A DNA stretch of 64,000 bases. Origin: Shinisaurus crocodilurus. Its lineage: Eukaryota; Chordata; Lepidosauria; Squamata; Shinisauridae. The first letter of the stretch is position 1, and every line of letters begins with the position of its first letter. Both the position numbers and the translations under genes were made by a program. Below the pieces are notes generated by a model. That model did no database searches, had not been told where the DNA came from, and saw only the letters and a list, made by a program, of their open reading frames with translations. The stretch is taken from positions 930,001 to 994,000 of the forward strand of contig CM037878.1 of NCBI GenBank assembly GCA_021292165.1. Direction: 5' to 3'. Below are positions 22,033 through 32,965 of the stretch, one piece after another.

Positions 22033-23158
22033 TAGAATCATAGAATCATAGAAAAGTAGAGTTGGAAGGGGCCTACAAGGCCATCGAGTCCAACCCCCTG
22101 CTCAATGCAGGAATCTAGGTCAAAGCATCTCTGACAGATGTCTGTCCAGCTGCACCTTGAATGCCTCCAGAGTGGGAGAGCCCACCACCTCCCTAGGTAG
22201 TTGATTCCATTGTCTTATTGCTCTGACAGTCAGGAAATTTTTCCTGATGTTTAGGTGGAATCTAGGTTCCTGTAACTTGAGCCCATTATTCCGTGTCCTG
22301 CAAACTGGGATGATGGAGAAGAGATCCTTGCCCTCCTCTGTGTGACATCCCTTCAAATACTGGAAGAGTGCGATCATATCTCCCCTCAGTCTCCTCTTCT
22401 GAAGGCTAAACATGCCCAGTTCTTTCAGTCTCTCCTCATAGGGCCTTGTTTCCAGTCCCTTTATCATCCTTGTTGCCCTCCTCTGAACCCTCTCCAGTTT
22501 GTCTATGTCCTTCTTAAAGTGAGGTGCCCAGAACTGGACGCAGTACTCAAGATGAGGCCTAACCAGTGCCGAGTAAAGGGGAATTATCACTTCCCGCGAT
22601 TTGGAAGCTATACTTCTATTAATACAGCCCAAAATTGCATTTGTCTTCTTTGCAGCCACATCGCATTGCTGGCTCATATTCAGTTTGTGATCTACCACAA
22701 TTCCAAGATCCTTCTCACTTGTAGTATTGTTGAGCCAAGTGTCCCCCATTCTGTAACTCTGCATTTGGTTTCCTCTCCCTAGGTGCAGCACTTGGCATTT
22801 ATCCCTATTAAATTTCATTCTGTTGTTTTCGGCCCAGCGCTCCAGCCTATCGAGGTCACTTTGAATTTTGTTTCTGTCTTCCAGAGTATTAGCTGTTCCA
22901 CCCAACTTTGTGTCATCTGCAGATTTGATAAGCATTCCCTGTACCTCCTGATCCAAGTCATTAATAAAAATGTTGAAGAGCACCGGGCCCAGGACCGAGC
23001 CCTGTGGTACCCCGCTCGTTACCTCTCCCCAGTTTGAGAAGGAACCATTGATAAGCACTCTTTGAGTCCGATTCTGTAGCCAATTGTGGATCCACCTGAT
23101 AGTTGTTCCATCTAGCCCACTCTTAGCTAGCTTACTAATCAGGATATCATGAGGCACT
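22033..23158 (-). mobile_element. Young 5'-truncated CR1 LINE
   Basis: The minus strand has a CR1 3' end with terminal ATTCTATG repeats and an ORF2 fragment. The 5' break lies at about 23158, just after the codons for VPHDILISKL, so palm motif A is lost. Sequence upstream of the break is unrelated. Confidence 0.92.
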
Positions 23159-23232
23159 ATTCTGGGTATTTCTTCTCTCTCTCTCAATCCTGGCTTTGCA
23201 AAAATGTGGCTTCTTGCACTGCAAAGGTGCAA
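22120..23232 (-). CDS. CR1 ORF2 fragment (370 aa open)
   Basis: The frame spans the 5' breakpoint; its first 25 or so residues come from unrelated flanking sequence and the rest is CR1 ORF2. [14 protein letters not shown] is intact. The catalytic box reads SADD instead of the FADD seen at 7332-7343, a change at the first position of a motif that normally holds F or Y. It ends [11 protein letters not shown], a subfamily variant shared with the copy at 58978. The catalytic Asp of motif A is missing. The frame is open because the insertion is recent, not because it is likely to be functional. Confidence 0.8.
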   Translation of the reverse strand: MHLCSARSHIFAKPGLREREEIPRIVPHDILISKLAKSGLDGTTIRWIHNWLQNRTQRVLINGSFSNWGEVTSGVPQGSVLGPVLFNIFINDLDQEVQGMLIKSADDTKLGGTANTLEDRNKIQSDLDRLERWAENNRMKFNRDKCQVLHLGRGNQMQSYRMGDTWLNNTTSEKDLGIVVDHKLNMSQQCDVAAKKTNAILGCINRSIASKSREVIIPLYSALVRPHLEYCVQFWAPHFKKDIDKLERVQRRATRMIKGLETRPYEERLKELGMFSLQKRRLRGDMIALFQYLKGCHTEEGKDLFSIIPVCRTRNNGLKLQEPRFHLNIRKNFLTVRAIRQWNQLPREVVGSPTLEAFKVQLDRHLSEML

Positions 23233-23639
23233 AAGTGGGGTATAACAGGAGCCACCTTAAGGTCCTGGAAATTTGCAGGGAGCGTCCAAGAACCATGGTG
23301 GAGCATGCATAAGGTCAAATGCTCTCTTCAAAGAGTTCTCAAGACGATGGTGAAAGGCTTGCCATGGCTGCGCTGTGCTGGAATGCCTCTGCAGTTCCCA
23401 AACTCTCTGCTGGGAGCACCAGAGAACAAGGCCAACAATTCAGCCTCCAGACACTGCTGCAATGCATGTCCATTTCCTATGGGTTGATTACCAGTGAATG
23501 ATCCAGCATGCATGGCGATAAGAACTTTGCCCATCTGGGAGACAACTCCTTTTGAAAAAGCATTTTTCAAGAGATGTTGAGTGTCGACACAGTTTGCCTC
23601 ATTTGCAAGACCAGACCTAGAAATCCCTGTCCTCTAGAA
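23159..23639. other. Unassigned
   Basis: No recognisable gene or repeat between the CR1 breakpoint and the MITE. Confidence 0.4.
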
Positions 23640-23736
23640 CAGCCATCCCCAACCTGACACCCTTCATATGCGTTGGACCACAACTCCCAGCATGCCCCAG
23701 CATGCACATCTGGAGGCTGCCGGTTGGGAAAGGCTG
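23640..23736. mobile_element. Palindromic hAT-type MITE, 97 bp
   Basis: Begins CAGCCATCCCCAACC and ends GGTTGGGAAAGGCTG, flanked by perfect 8-bp repeats CTCTAGAA (23632-23639, 23737-23744). The centre has ACAACTCCCAGCATGCCCC. It encodes nothing. Confidence 0.9.
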
Positions 23737-24675
23737 CTCTAGAAAAGCTGACTTGCATCCATGCCTAAAGCGGCAGCTGCCCCTTTCTGCACTTTTTCCA
23801 GCTCTACAATATCCTTTTTTAGGGGCAGTGACCAGAATGCTACTCAGTATTCTAAGTGCAGTCGCACCATAGATTTGTATAAAGGCAGTATGATCTTGGC
23901 AGTTTTATTTTCAATTCCTTTCATAATTATGTGACCAACATGGAATTTGCCTTTTTCACAGCAGCCTCACACTGGATCACCATTTTCATCGAGCTGTCCA
24001 CCACAACCCCAAGATCTCTTGCTTGGTCAGTCACCGCTAGCTCAGATCCCATCAGATTATACTAGAAGTTGGGATTTTTCACCCCAACGTGCATCACTTT
24101 ACACTTGCTTCCATTGAACCGCATTTGCCATTTTGATGCCCATTCCCCCAGTTTGGAGAGATCCTTTTGGAGCTCCTCACAATCCCTTTTTGTTTTCATC
24201 ACCCAAAATAGTTTGGTGTCAGAAGCAAACTAGGCCACTTTGCTGCTCACTCTTGATTCCAGATCGTTTATGAATAAGCTGAAAAGCATCGGTCCCAATA
24301 CAGATCCCTGTGGGACCCCGCTGTTTACATCCCTCCATTGGGAGAATTTACCATTGATTCCTACTCTCTGCTTCCTGTTCTTTAACCAGTTACTGATCCA
24401 TAAGAGGACCTCTCCTCTATTCTATGACTGCTAAGTTTGCTCAGGAGTCTTTGGTGAGGGACTTTGTCAAAAGCCTTTTGGAAGTCCAAGTAAACAATGT
24501 CTACTGGATCACCACTGTCCACATGTTTATTGACACTCAAAGAACTCTAAAAGTTTAGTGAGACAGGACTTACCTTTGCCATCACAATTTGCCTCAATTC
24601 CTCTGACTCCCTTCCTAAAAACATCAGGTCAGGCACAGGTATCTGTCGTATATCTTCTGCAGTGAAGACAGATTT

Positions 24676-25375
24676 TTTATATTATTTAATACATTTTTAT
24701 ACCGCCCAATAGCTGAAGCTCTCTGGGCGGTTTACAATAGTTAAAACCATAAAATACAATATAATATAACTATAAAATTTAAAACCCCACAGATTAAAAC
24801 AACCAGCAAAGCTAGCAGCAGTTCAAATTACAGTAACAGAGTTAAAAACTACCAGATAAAAATGATTAAGATGATTAAAATGCCTGGGAGAATAAAAAGG
24901 TCTTCACCTGGCGCCAGAAAGAGTACAATGTGGGCACCAAGCGAGCCTCTTTGGGGAGCTCATTCCACAACCCGGGTGCCACAGCAGAAAAGGCCCTCCT
25001 CCTGGTAGCCACCTGCCTCACTTCCTTTGGCAGGGGCTCTCAGAGAAGGACCGCTGATGAAGATCTTAATGTCCGGGCAGGTACATATGGGAGGAGATGA
25101 TCCTTCAGATACCCTGGCCCTAAGCCATTTGAATGTTAATACCAGCACTTTGAATTGGGCCCAGAAACAGACTGGCAGCCAGTGCAGATGAGAAAGCACT
25201 GGCATAATATGTTCACATTGGCCAGTCCCCGTTAATAATCTCGCTGCCCTATTTTGGACCAGCTGAAGTTTCCGGACCGTTTTCAAAGGCAGCCCCATGT
25301 ATAACACATTGCAGTAATCCAAACGAGAGGTTACCAGAGCATGGATAACTGTAGCTAGGCTATCTCTGTCGAATC
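24676..25375 (-). mobile_element. L2-like LINE 3' part inside CR1
   Basis: Minus strand: ORF2 C-terminus (frame 24960-25322) with [18 protein letters not shown] and [17 protein letters not shown], then 3' tail with CCGCCCAGAGAGCTTCAGC. It differs in subfamily from the adjoining plus-strand L2, so the pair is not a simple 5' inversion of one insert. Confidence 0.8.
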
Positions 25376-25976
25376 AATTCAGCTTCTCCACAATCTCCTT
25401 ATCTCCTCTCGCCTAGACTACTGTAATGCGCTCTACGTGGGGTTACCCTTGAAGATGGTTTGGAAGCTACAGCTGGTACAGAACGCGGTGGCTCGCCTGG
25501 TTAAAGGCAGCCGCCGGCGGGATCACATCACGCCAGTGCTGAAGGAGTTGCACTGGCTACCAGTTGCTTGCCGAGCCGAATTCAAGGTGTTGGTTTTGAC
25601 CTTTAAAACCCTATACGGCTCCGGTCCAGTCTATCTCAAGGAGCGTCTCCAGCAACACCAAGTGGGCCGGTCAACAAGATCTGTCACGGATGGCCTTCTC
25701 CTTGTCCCTTCAGCCAGGGCAGCTACACTGGTGGGGATGAGGAAGAGGGCCTTTTCTGAGGCGGCCCCCATACTGTGGAACTCTCTCCCAAGTGACCTCC
25801 GCCATGCCCCCTCTCTGCTGAGCTTCCGTTGCTCATTAAAAACCTGGTTGTTCAGGCGGGAATATGGGGTGGGTTAAGATTTTAAAATTTTAATATTGTT
25901 TTAAATGTATTTTATTGTTTTTATTCTGTGTACATCGCCCAGGGTGGCCGGTTGCCGGCCAGATGGGCGATAAATT

Positions 25977-26022
<46 letters not shown>

Positions 26023-26023
26023 T
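25376..26023 (+). mobile_element. L2-like LINE 3' part with ATC tail
   Basis: Open frame 25437-25877 matches the C-terminus of the copy at 12284 (KGSRRRDHITPVLKELHWLP; ends CSLKTWLFRREYG). The 3' tail has GCCGGCCAGATGGGCGATAA and then an ATC run at 25978-26023. It meets the minus-strand L2 head to head at about 25375. Confidence 0.85.
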
Positions 26024-26805
26024 TCCTTTAGTACTCCTTTAACTCCATTGTCATCCAACAGTCCAACTGCCTCCCTAGCTGGTTTGCTGCTTCTGATATA
26101 TTTAAAGAATTATTTATTGTTCTCCTTGATGTTGTCAGCAATATGCTCCTCAAAATGCTTTTTTGCATCTCTTATTGTCTGCTTGCATCTCCTTTGTGCA
26201 AGCTTGTGCTCTGTTTTGTTTTCCTCATTTGGGCAAGTCTTTCATTTTTTGAAGGAAGCCTTCTTTTCTCTAATAGCTTCCTTGGCACTGCTCCTTAACC
26301 ATGCTGGTGACCTCTTAGACTTGGTGCTACCTTTCCTAACCTGTGGTATACAGTCTATCTGAGCTTCTGTTATTGTGGATTTGAGTAACATCCAAGCATT
26401 TTGAAGGAATTTAACCTTCTTCACTTCCCTTTTACCAGTTCCTTTATTTTAGAGAAGTTTCCTCTTTTGATTCAAATGTGACTGTGTTGGACTTCCTTGT
26501 CAATCTTCCACTTAAATATATATTAAATCTGCTAACACTGTGGACACTGTTTCCAATAGGTTCAACAACATTTACATCTCATACTAGGTCCTGGGTGACA
26601 CCACTTGGGGTTAAATCCAGGGTCACCTCCCCTGTGGTTGGCTCCATGACCAACAGTTCCAGGGCACAGTCTTTTAGGGCATCAAGAAATTTAACCTCTT
26701 TGTTGTGACTGGAACATGCATTTACCCAGTCAATGTGGGGGTAATTGAAGTCACCCGTTATTACAACACTTCCTCGTTTGGAGGCCTCCCAAATCATCTT
26801 TCATT

Positions 26806-28004
26806 CAGATAATCTTTCATTCATGCTCAGAACCATTATATCGCATCTGCAGTGTGCGCCAGTGCTCAACCCACACGCGGGAGGTCTGCGGCAATGCGGC
26901 ATCCTGACCTGATCCCTGCAAGCATCACAGGGCAGCCCAGGGCAGCAGACAAAAGCCGCCCACCGTCTCCGCAGAGATGCACTCTCGGCCTTGGAGAGGA
27001 TTCTGCGAGTGCGTCCCGGACAGGGGAAGGAAACCGTTGCTCTTGCTTGCTCTGCCCAGTGGGCCGGGCACTGGCCGTGAATGAGGAGCAAGGCCATCTC
27101 CCACCACCAGCCTTCCCCTGCCTCTCCATCCCCGTGGGAAAAAATCAAGGAGGAGTTGGACGGAGCTTGGCCCAAAGGAAAATGGGGGGAGAAGACATGA
27201 TGGGGGGGAAGCCCATGGGCCACGGCCTCCGTTCCCACACCGCCCTTTCCCCAAAGGCCGTGCCAGTGCCAGGCTGGGATTGCAGCCCTGCTCCCATTGT
27301 GGACAGGGAGCGGCCTGCCCTCAGGAGGTGAGGTGAGGGCACCCCGGGGAGAGCGAGCGACGGGGACCTGCCCCGCTTGTGAAGGCGGCACTTTCCTGCC
27401 CTGGATGCTAATCGGTGGGAATTCTTCTTCGCAAGCAGTGTTTGAGATGGCTCTGTGACGAGGGCGGCCTCAGCGAGCCCACATTGTGCGCAGGGGACAA
27501 TTAAAGCCTCCCCCTGGCCACATTAGCAGCCCCTTTCTTTTGGGGGGGGGGTCGCTGGGTGCCGAACGGGGACAATGGTGGGAGAGTAGAGACACCGCAG
27601 CACCCGCCTTTTGTTTTGTCTTCCTTTGAACCTTCTCAAAAGGCCTGTTCCAAAAGGGGCCGCCCTTTGGCGTCTTTTCAGGAGCTGGGCCCAGGACGGC
27701 TGGTTGTTTAGCAACACAGAAATGTGACCTTAATTGACTCCACTCCCGGCTGAACTCCGTAAATCACTCCTCCCACCAGCGGGTGTTTTGTGACTGGGAC
27801 CTAGGTTGGGGGGGAGGGTATCTCGGAGCAGAGGCTTCTGACGGGGGCAGCCAGCCAGGCATCTGTGTCATGGCTGAGACCCACGGCTGCACATGTGCTG
27901 CTGCCGCTGCTGCTGCTTTTCTGACCGTGGTAGTCGCATTAGCTCCTACAACGAACACACCTCAACCTGCTAGACATAGAATCAGAGGCTTGATTTGTAC
28001 ACAA
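26806..28004. other. Unassigned, G+C-rich
   Basis: No gene or named repeat recognised. Long frames on both strands reflect base composition. Confidence 0.45.
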
Positions 28005-28335
28005 TGACAACCTGGGGCTTGTTTGCATCACTGTGCTGGTTCACACTGCCTGATCTCTCCTGCTTCACGCGCGCAGGAGCAGCGTAACAAGCCAGGGATA
28101 CTCTGTCCCTGGGTTGTTTAGCGTGGCTTGTTGGTGGAGGGACCAGTCGGAGCTGGAACCCAGGGACTCTTCCCTGACAAGCCAGAGTTCTGGGTTCGCA
28201 CGTCTCGCCCAACAACCTGGGGATGGAGCACGCCCGGGCAGCAACGTGAGCAATCAAGCAGTGTGCACCAGCATGCTCAGTTGTTCCCAACAGTCCCGGG
28301 TTTTGAAAACCCTAGGTTGTTGTGATGTGGAAACT
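28005..28335. mobile_element. Possible DNA transposon with AACAACC-type ends
   Basis: Left end ACAACCTGGGGCTTG and right end CCTAGGTTGTTGTGATG are roughly inverted, and GGGTTGTTTAG and AACAACCTGGGG repeat inside. No coding capacity. Boundaries uncertain. Confidence 0.35.
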
Positions 28336-28396
28336 GGGACAGAGAGTAGTTATTGGTCTGGCAACATATATCCAGTTACTCAGCATCATGCTAGTC

Positions 28397-28496
28397 CAGT
28401 GTTCTCCAACCTTGGGTCCCCAGATGCTACACTGGCTGGGGCATGCTGGGAGTTGTAGGCCAAAAACATCTGGGGATCCAAGGTTGGAGAACACTG
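28397..28496. mobile_element. Palindromic hAT-type MITE, 100 bp
   Basis: Starts CAGTGTTCTCCAACCTTGG, ends CCAAGGTTGGAGAACACTG, with perfect 8-bp flanks TGCTAGTC (28389-28396 and 28497-28504). The left arm is shortened relative to the other copies by an internal deletion. Confidence 0.93.
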
Positions 28497-29544
28497 TGCT
28501 AGTCGCTACACTAGTCCCGTCGTCCCCCCAGCGTGTGTCCACGGCTGACGGTGCTCTCATGCAGTGCTCTTCTTAGTTGTTATTATAATTATTATTTCTT
28601 CCTTTTCTGTGCCGCCCAATAGCTGAAGCTCTCTGGGTGGTTCCCAACAATTCATAACAGACACAAACCACAAATGAAAGAAAAGCAGCATAAAATTCCA
28701 ATATACAAAATTTAAAACAGAATTTAAAACAATCTGAGCAGCTAAAACAATTTCAATACAACTAGACCAACATAAATGACCCCCATATGCCTGAGACCAA
28801 CGTAAATGACCATCCATTGAATGCATGAATTGAGGGCAGTCTCAACCTGGCGTCAAAATGATGGCAGAGCTGGTGCCAGGCGGGCCTCAGTGGGGAGATC
28901 ATTCCAGAATTGGGGGGGCCACCACTGAGAAGGCCCTCTCCCTTGTTGTCACCCTTTAAGCCTCCCTCAGAGGTGCCACTCAAAGGAAGGCCCCAGATGC
29001 TGAGCATAGTGTCCGGGTAGATTGCAGTTGGGAGAGGTGCTCCATCAGGTACTGCAGTCCCAAGCCACGTAAGGCTTTACAGGTTAGCACCAGCACTTTG
29101 AATCAGGCTTGGAAGCATACAGGCAGCCAATACAAATATATTCGTGTTATATGCTCAAACCTTCTGGTCCCAGTTATTAGTCTGGCTGCCACATTTTGCA
29201 CAAGCTGCAGCTTCTGAACAGTCTTCAAGGGCAGCCCCACATGGAGTGCATTGCAGTAATATAACTTGGAGATTACCAGAGCAGAGATTACTGAAACCAG
29301 GCTAACCTTGTCCAGACAGGGCATAGCTGGCCCACCAGCCAAAGATGGTAGAAGGCACTCCATGCCACTGAAGCCACCTGAGCCTCAAGTGACAGAGATG
29401 GCTCAAGGAGAACCCCCAAGCTATGAACCTGCTCCTTCAAGGGGAGTGCAACCCCATCCAGAACAGGTTGAGCACCCTCCATCTGGTCAGAAGAACCATC
29501 CACTCAGTCTTGTCTGAACTGAGCCTCAGTTTGTTAGCCCTCAT

Positions 29545-29841
29545 TCAGTCCATTGTCGCAGCCAGGCACCGGTTCAGCACATCCACAGCCTCACCTGCTG
29601 GAGATGAAAAAGAGAAATAGAGCTGCATGTCATCAGCATACTGATGGCAACGCACTCCAAAACTCCAGATGACCCCACTCAGTGGTTTCATGTAGATGTT
29701 GAATAGCATGGGGGATAAGACCGACCCCTGAGGAACCCCATACTGGAGAGTCCACGGGGCCAAGCAGTATTCCCCAAGCACCTCCTTCTGGAGCCGGCCA
29801 TCAAAGTAGGGGCGGAACCACTGCAATGCAGAACCCCCCAC
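29545..29841 (-). pseudogene. L2 ORF2 reverse transcriptase palm fragment
   Basis: The 98-residue frame contains [20 protein letters not shown] and HQYADDMQLYF, the template-grip and catalytic Asp-Asp motifs of an L2-clade reverse transcriptase. Motif A lies upstream in another frame (about 29880-29910), so at least one frameshift breaks the domain. The equivalent plus-strand copy is at 49515-50222 and shows the same order. Confidence 0.8.
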
Positions 29842-30588
29842 TCCCAGCTCAGACAGTCACCCCAGAAGGATACCATGTTCGATGGTATTGAAAGCTACTG
29901 AGAGATCCAGGAGTGTCAACAGGGCCACACTCTCCCTGATGTAGGTCATCATACAGGGTGACCGAAGCTGTTTCTGTGCCAAAACTTGGCCTGAACCCCA
30001 ACTGAAATGGATCCAGATAATCAGTCTCATCCAAGAGCACCTGGAGCTGGTTGGCCACCATCTGCTCAAGGACCTTGCCCAGGAAAGGAACATTCGCCAC
30101 CGGCCAAAAGGTGTTAAGATCTTCCAGGTCCAGAGAGGGTTTCTTCACCGCTGTCTATTTCAGACAGCATCAGTATCAACCGCCCGGGTCATCTCTGTGT
30201 TCCAGAGATCAACCAGGGTTTTGACAGGAGCGCCAGCCCTATCAGCTGGAAAAACTCCTATTGCCCTCTGGAAAACCATCTGGATCCATTAGCCTCTGGG
30301 GGTGGACCATCTTAATAGGTCCCCCACCCTTGCAGACGGGAAAAGTTTGCCATCATCTAAACTTCCGCAGGCAATGATCTGACCATGACAAAGGGACCAA
30401 ATCAAAGTCCCCCACCTTCAGATCACCATCCCCCTGCCCAGCTGAAAAAAGAGATCTAGAGTGTGCCCTGCTACATGTGTTGGGCTGATGGCATGTTGGG
30501 ATAGTCCCATGGTCGTCATGGAGGCCATGAAATCCTGAGCCTCCCCAGACAAGGTGCCCTCAGCATGGATGTTAATGTCCCCCAAAAC

Positions 30589-30723
30589 CAGTGTTTCTCA
30601 ACCTTGGGTCCCCAGATGTTTTTGGCCTACAACTCCCAGCATGCCCCAGCCAGCATAGCTGGCTGGGGCATGCTGGGAGTTGTAGGCCAAAAACATCTGG
30701 GGACCCAAGGTTGAGAAACACTG
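30589..30723. mobile_element. Near-perfect palindromic hAT MITE, 135 bp
   Basis: Starts CAGTGTTTCTCAACCTTGG and ends with its reverse complement. The arms pair along almost the whole length, meeting around GCCAGCATAGCTGGC. Perfect 8-bp target duplication CCCAAAAC (30581-30588, 30724-30731). It lies inside the L2 copy and so is younger than it. Confidence 0.95.
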
Positions 30724-31083
30724 CCCAAAACCAACAGCCTGGGGGACCTCAACATTGCAACTGAGGCCACCTCTGTCAGCTCAGGCAGGGAGACTGCTGG
30801 GTCACGGGGTGGGCAGGATCCCCAGTCTGTCCCGCTGGCCCAACACAAGATGCAAACACTCCAGACCAGTAGGCAGATGGACAGGGAGCCTGGAGAGAGA
30901 GAGAGAGAGAGAGAGTTCTCATAGACCATGTCAACCCCAACTCCCCAGTCCTCAAGTCTACCCTGATGCTGAACCAATTACCCCGGGGGGCACAACCCAG
31001 AGAGACTAACCCCTCCCTGTTTGCCCACCCGGGTCTCGGTCATGCATGCCAGATCAGCCGCCTCACCCACTATTATGCTCCAG

Positions 31084-31205
31084 TCCAGCATCCTGTTTTC
31101 CACACCAGTCAGCCAGATGGCCACACGGGACGCCCACAAGCAGGACAGGAGGGCCATCCCCTCCTCATGTTGCCCCGCAAAACGTCATCCTGCCTCTGAT
31201 ACCGG
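31084..31205 (-). mobile_element. Type-B LINE 3' fragment
   Basis: Minus strand resembles the 6519 repeat: CTGGACTGGAGCATA, TCCTGCTTGTGGGCGTCCC and GTGGCCATCTGG. Degraded. Confidence 0.5.
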
Positions 31206-31289
31206 AGGTCGTACAAGGTCGCCATTGCGAAGGAGGGACAACGGCATGTCTTGCTTCAAAGCCAAGCAGGTCAAAGCTACGGCCAGTTT

Positions 31290-31454
31290 CAGGGCCGGTG
31301 CTACCATTAGGCCAACTAGGCAGCTGCCTAGGGCGCAGGGCTAAAAGGGGCGCCAGAAACACCTTGAAAAAAAATACAGCGCTCTCAAGTGGGAAGGGGG
31401 GGCGCTAAATATCTGATCTTGCCTAGGGCACCAAACTGCCTTGCACCGGTCCTG
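31290..31454 (+). mobile_element. Short hAT-like element, CAGGGCCGG family
   Basis: 165 bp, starts CAGGGCCGGTGCTACC and ends TTGCACCGGTCCTG, with perfect 8-bp flanks GCCAGTTT (31282-31289, 31455-31462). Subterminal motifs are GCCTAGGGCGC and GGGGGCGCTAAATAT. Internal sequence is about 60 bp and noncoding. Confidence 0.93.
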
Positions 31455-31932
31455 GCCAGTTTCCCCCCCAAAAAATATGGATCCTGGAGCCTTAAAATAT
31501 GAGTCATGCCCAATGAAAAGGCAGCGAGAATATTACAGGCTCCCCCCAGCCCTTCAGGGGCATCCAGAGGTGCTTTCAGACAGGTAATCAAAAGGGCCTG
31601 TGCACCTGTTCCATCTTTTCCTCCTTGACAGATTTTTGCGGTAAGAAAAACAACAGAAGAAGTGGCAGGGAAACACAGGAGGGCTACCAATGGAAGACGA
31701 AAATGTCTGGACTCCCTGTAAAATTCTGTGTTCGAAGCAGGGTGACAGCAGTGTAAAAGCCTCCTCTCCTCTTTCCCAAACATACCCATGGTGGCTCCTT
31801 GCCACTTATGCACCACCGAAAAGAGGGTACCTATTTGCATAAAAATGGAAAATGCTAATTTATATATGCAGAGGCAAATTTAGAAATAATCACTGCAATT
31901 TAGACAGAAATGCGGCACCGCTCACTCTAGCG
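31455..31932. other. Unassigned
   Basis: No gene or repeat recognised apart from flanking target duplications. Confidence 0.4.
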
Positions 31933-32053
31933 CAGTGTTCTCCGACCTTGGGTCCCCAGATGTTTTTGGCCTACAACTCCCAGCATGCCCCAGCCAGCGT
32001 AGCTGGGAGTTGTAGGCCAAAAACATCTGGGGACCCAAGGTCAGAGAACACTG
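31933..32053. mobile_element. Palindromic hAT MITE, 121 bp
   Basis: Starts CAGTGTTCTCCGACCTTGG and ends CCAAGGTCAGAGAACACTG. Flanks are CTCTAGCG (31925-31932) and CTCTAGTG (32054-32061), an 8-bp duplication with one difference. Confidence 0.92.
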
Positions 32054-32965
32054 CTCTAGTGGGAAAGACTCTGACCAGGTGCCCTGCATGCCCCCCTCAG
32101 TCTGCTGCCCCGGTGCTGCGAGCTGTGGATGGGCAGCTGCAAGGCCCCTGCTGGGCTTGCCCCCCCGGAGGGGTCTTTATCTTTAAACTGGACGTGGGCA
32201 GGGACAGCCCTTCAAAGAAACGGTGGCTTCAAAATGGAGGGCAGTCCTTGGGCAGGCTTTCAAATAGAGGACCGTCCTCTGTAAAAGAGGACACCTGGCC
32301 ACCCTACGGGTTTGTGTCTTTCCCCCCAAGTTCTGCCTGTCTTCTTCTTTCCATCAGGAGCAGCGTTCTGGCTTGGTCACCTTTTCCTAATTTAAAAGAG
32401 AACAAAGCTCTTGCGTTTTGCTCATGAATGAAAACCTTCAAAACCTGAAGAAAAAGGAGGATGAGGCGATCTGCTGAAGAGGATGTGCCCGGAGTTCTCT
32501 GTGTGTGTTGTGGACCAACGTGGAGGATTAAGCTAACTAAATGCAGAAGGAGGACAATTTTTAAAAAAGAGAGTTCTTTTTTCTTTCTTTTTTTTGCATT
32601 TTTGTGTGCAAAGCCAAGTGCGGAATAATAAGTGCGGGTGACCGGCCAGATGGGCGATTAATAAATATAATAAATAAATAATAAATAAATAAATAAAGCA
32701 CGAAAGAATGGTCCTGAGGGGCCACAGGCCCACGTGTGGCTTCCTCTCACTCTCTGCTTGTGCTTCTGCAGAATTCAGAGCAGGGCTTCCCACACATGGC
32801 AGCAACTCCGCCTGGGCCAGACTTTTCCGCAGACCTGGCGCTTTATTGCCAAGAGAACTTCCACGTGGCAAGAGGGAGCCAACAAAGCCCCCCTGTATGT
32901 GATGGATGTACGTGCGAGCAGGCAGCCTATTTGTATGAAGCCAGGGGGGCTTCTGCCTTAACGGA
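32054..32965. other. Unassigned with an L2 tail scrap
   Basis: GACCGGCCAGATGGGCGATT followed by AATAAATA repeats at about 32640-32698 is an L2-type 3' end. GGACCGTCCTCTG near 32268 and the surrounding sequence may be an old DNA transposon. No gene seen. Confidence 0.45.

Larger units (their letters stand above)
23815..26805 (-). mobile_element. Older CR1 LINE split by two L2 fragments
   Basis: Minus-strand CR1 in two parts. 26024-26805 encodes the end of the APE endonuclease, with ITGDFNYPHIDW and a proper GDFN motif, plus the linker. 23815-24675 encodes part of the reverse transcriptase, with VYLDFQKAFDKV-like sequence and later palm segments, with stop codons. The inner edges fit: the linker ends around CTAAAGGAAG and the other part begins in the ASVFTAED-type region, with roughly 40 bp lost. 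L2 sequence at 24676-26023 lies between. Confidence 0.8.
28578..31083 (-). mobile_element. L2-like LINE, long minus-strand copy
   Basis: The longest L2 copy here. From its 3' end (28578) it includes a tail with ACCCAGAGAGCTTCAGC, the ORF2 C-terminus (29103-29363), reverse transcriptase with [18 protein letters not shown] and the YADD catalytic box (frame 29545-29841), fingers with LEDLNTFWPVANVPFLGKV (29849-30148), and a probable endonuclease part at about 30750-31083 (ADLACMTET-like). Frameshifts and stops separate these parts, so it is inactive. A MITE is inserted at 30589-30723. Confidence 0.85.

Noticed and set aside
24676..26023. Twin-priming 5' inversion of a single L2
   Set aside because: Both L2 pieces cover the same C-terminal region and belong to different subfamilies, so they cannot be two halves of one insert.
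26801..27391. 196-aa minus-strand frame
   Set aside because: Pro/Gly/Ala-rich with overlapping plus-strand frame and no familiar domain or splice context.
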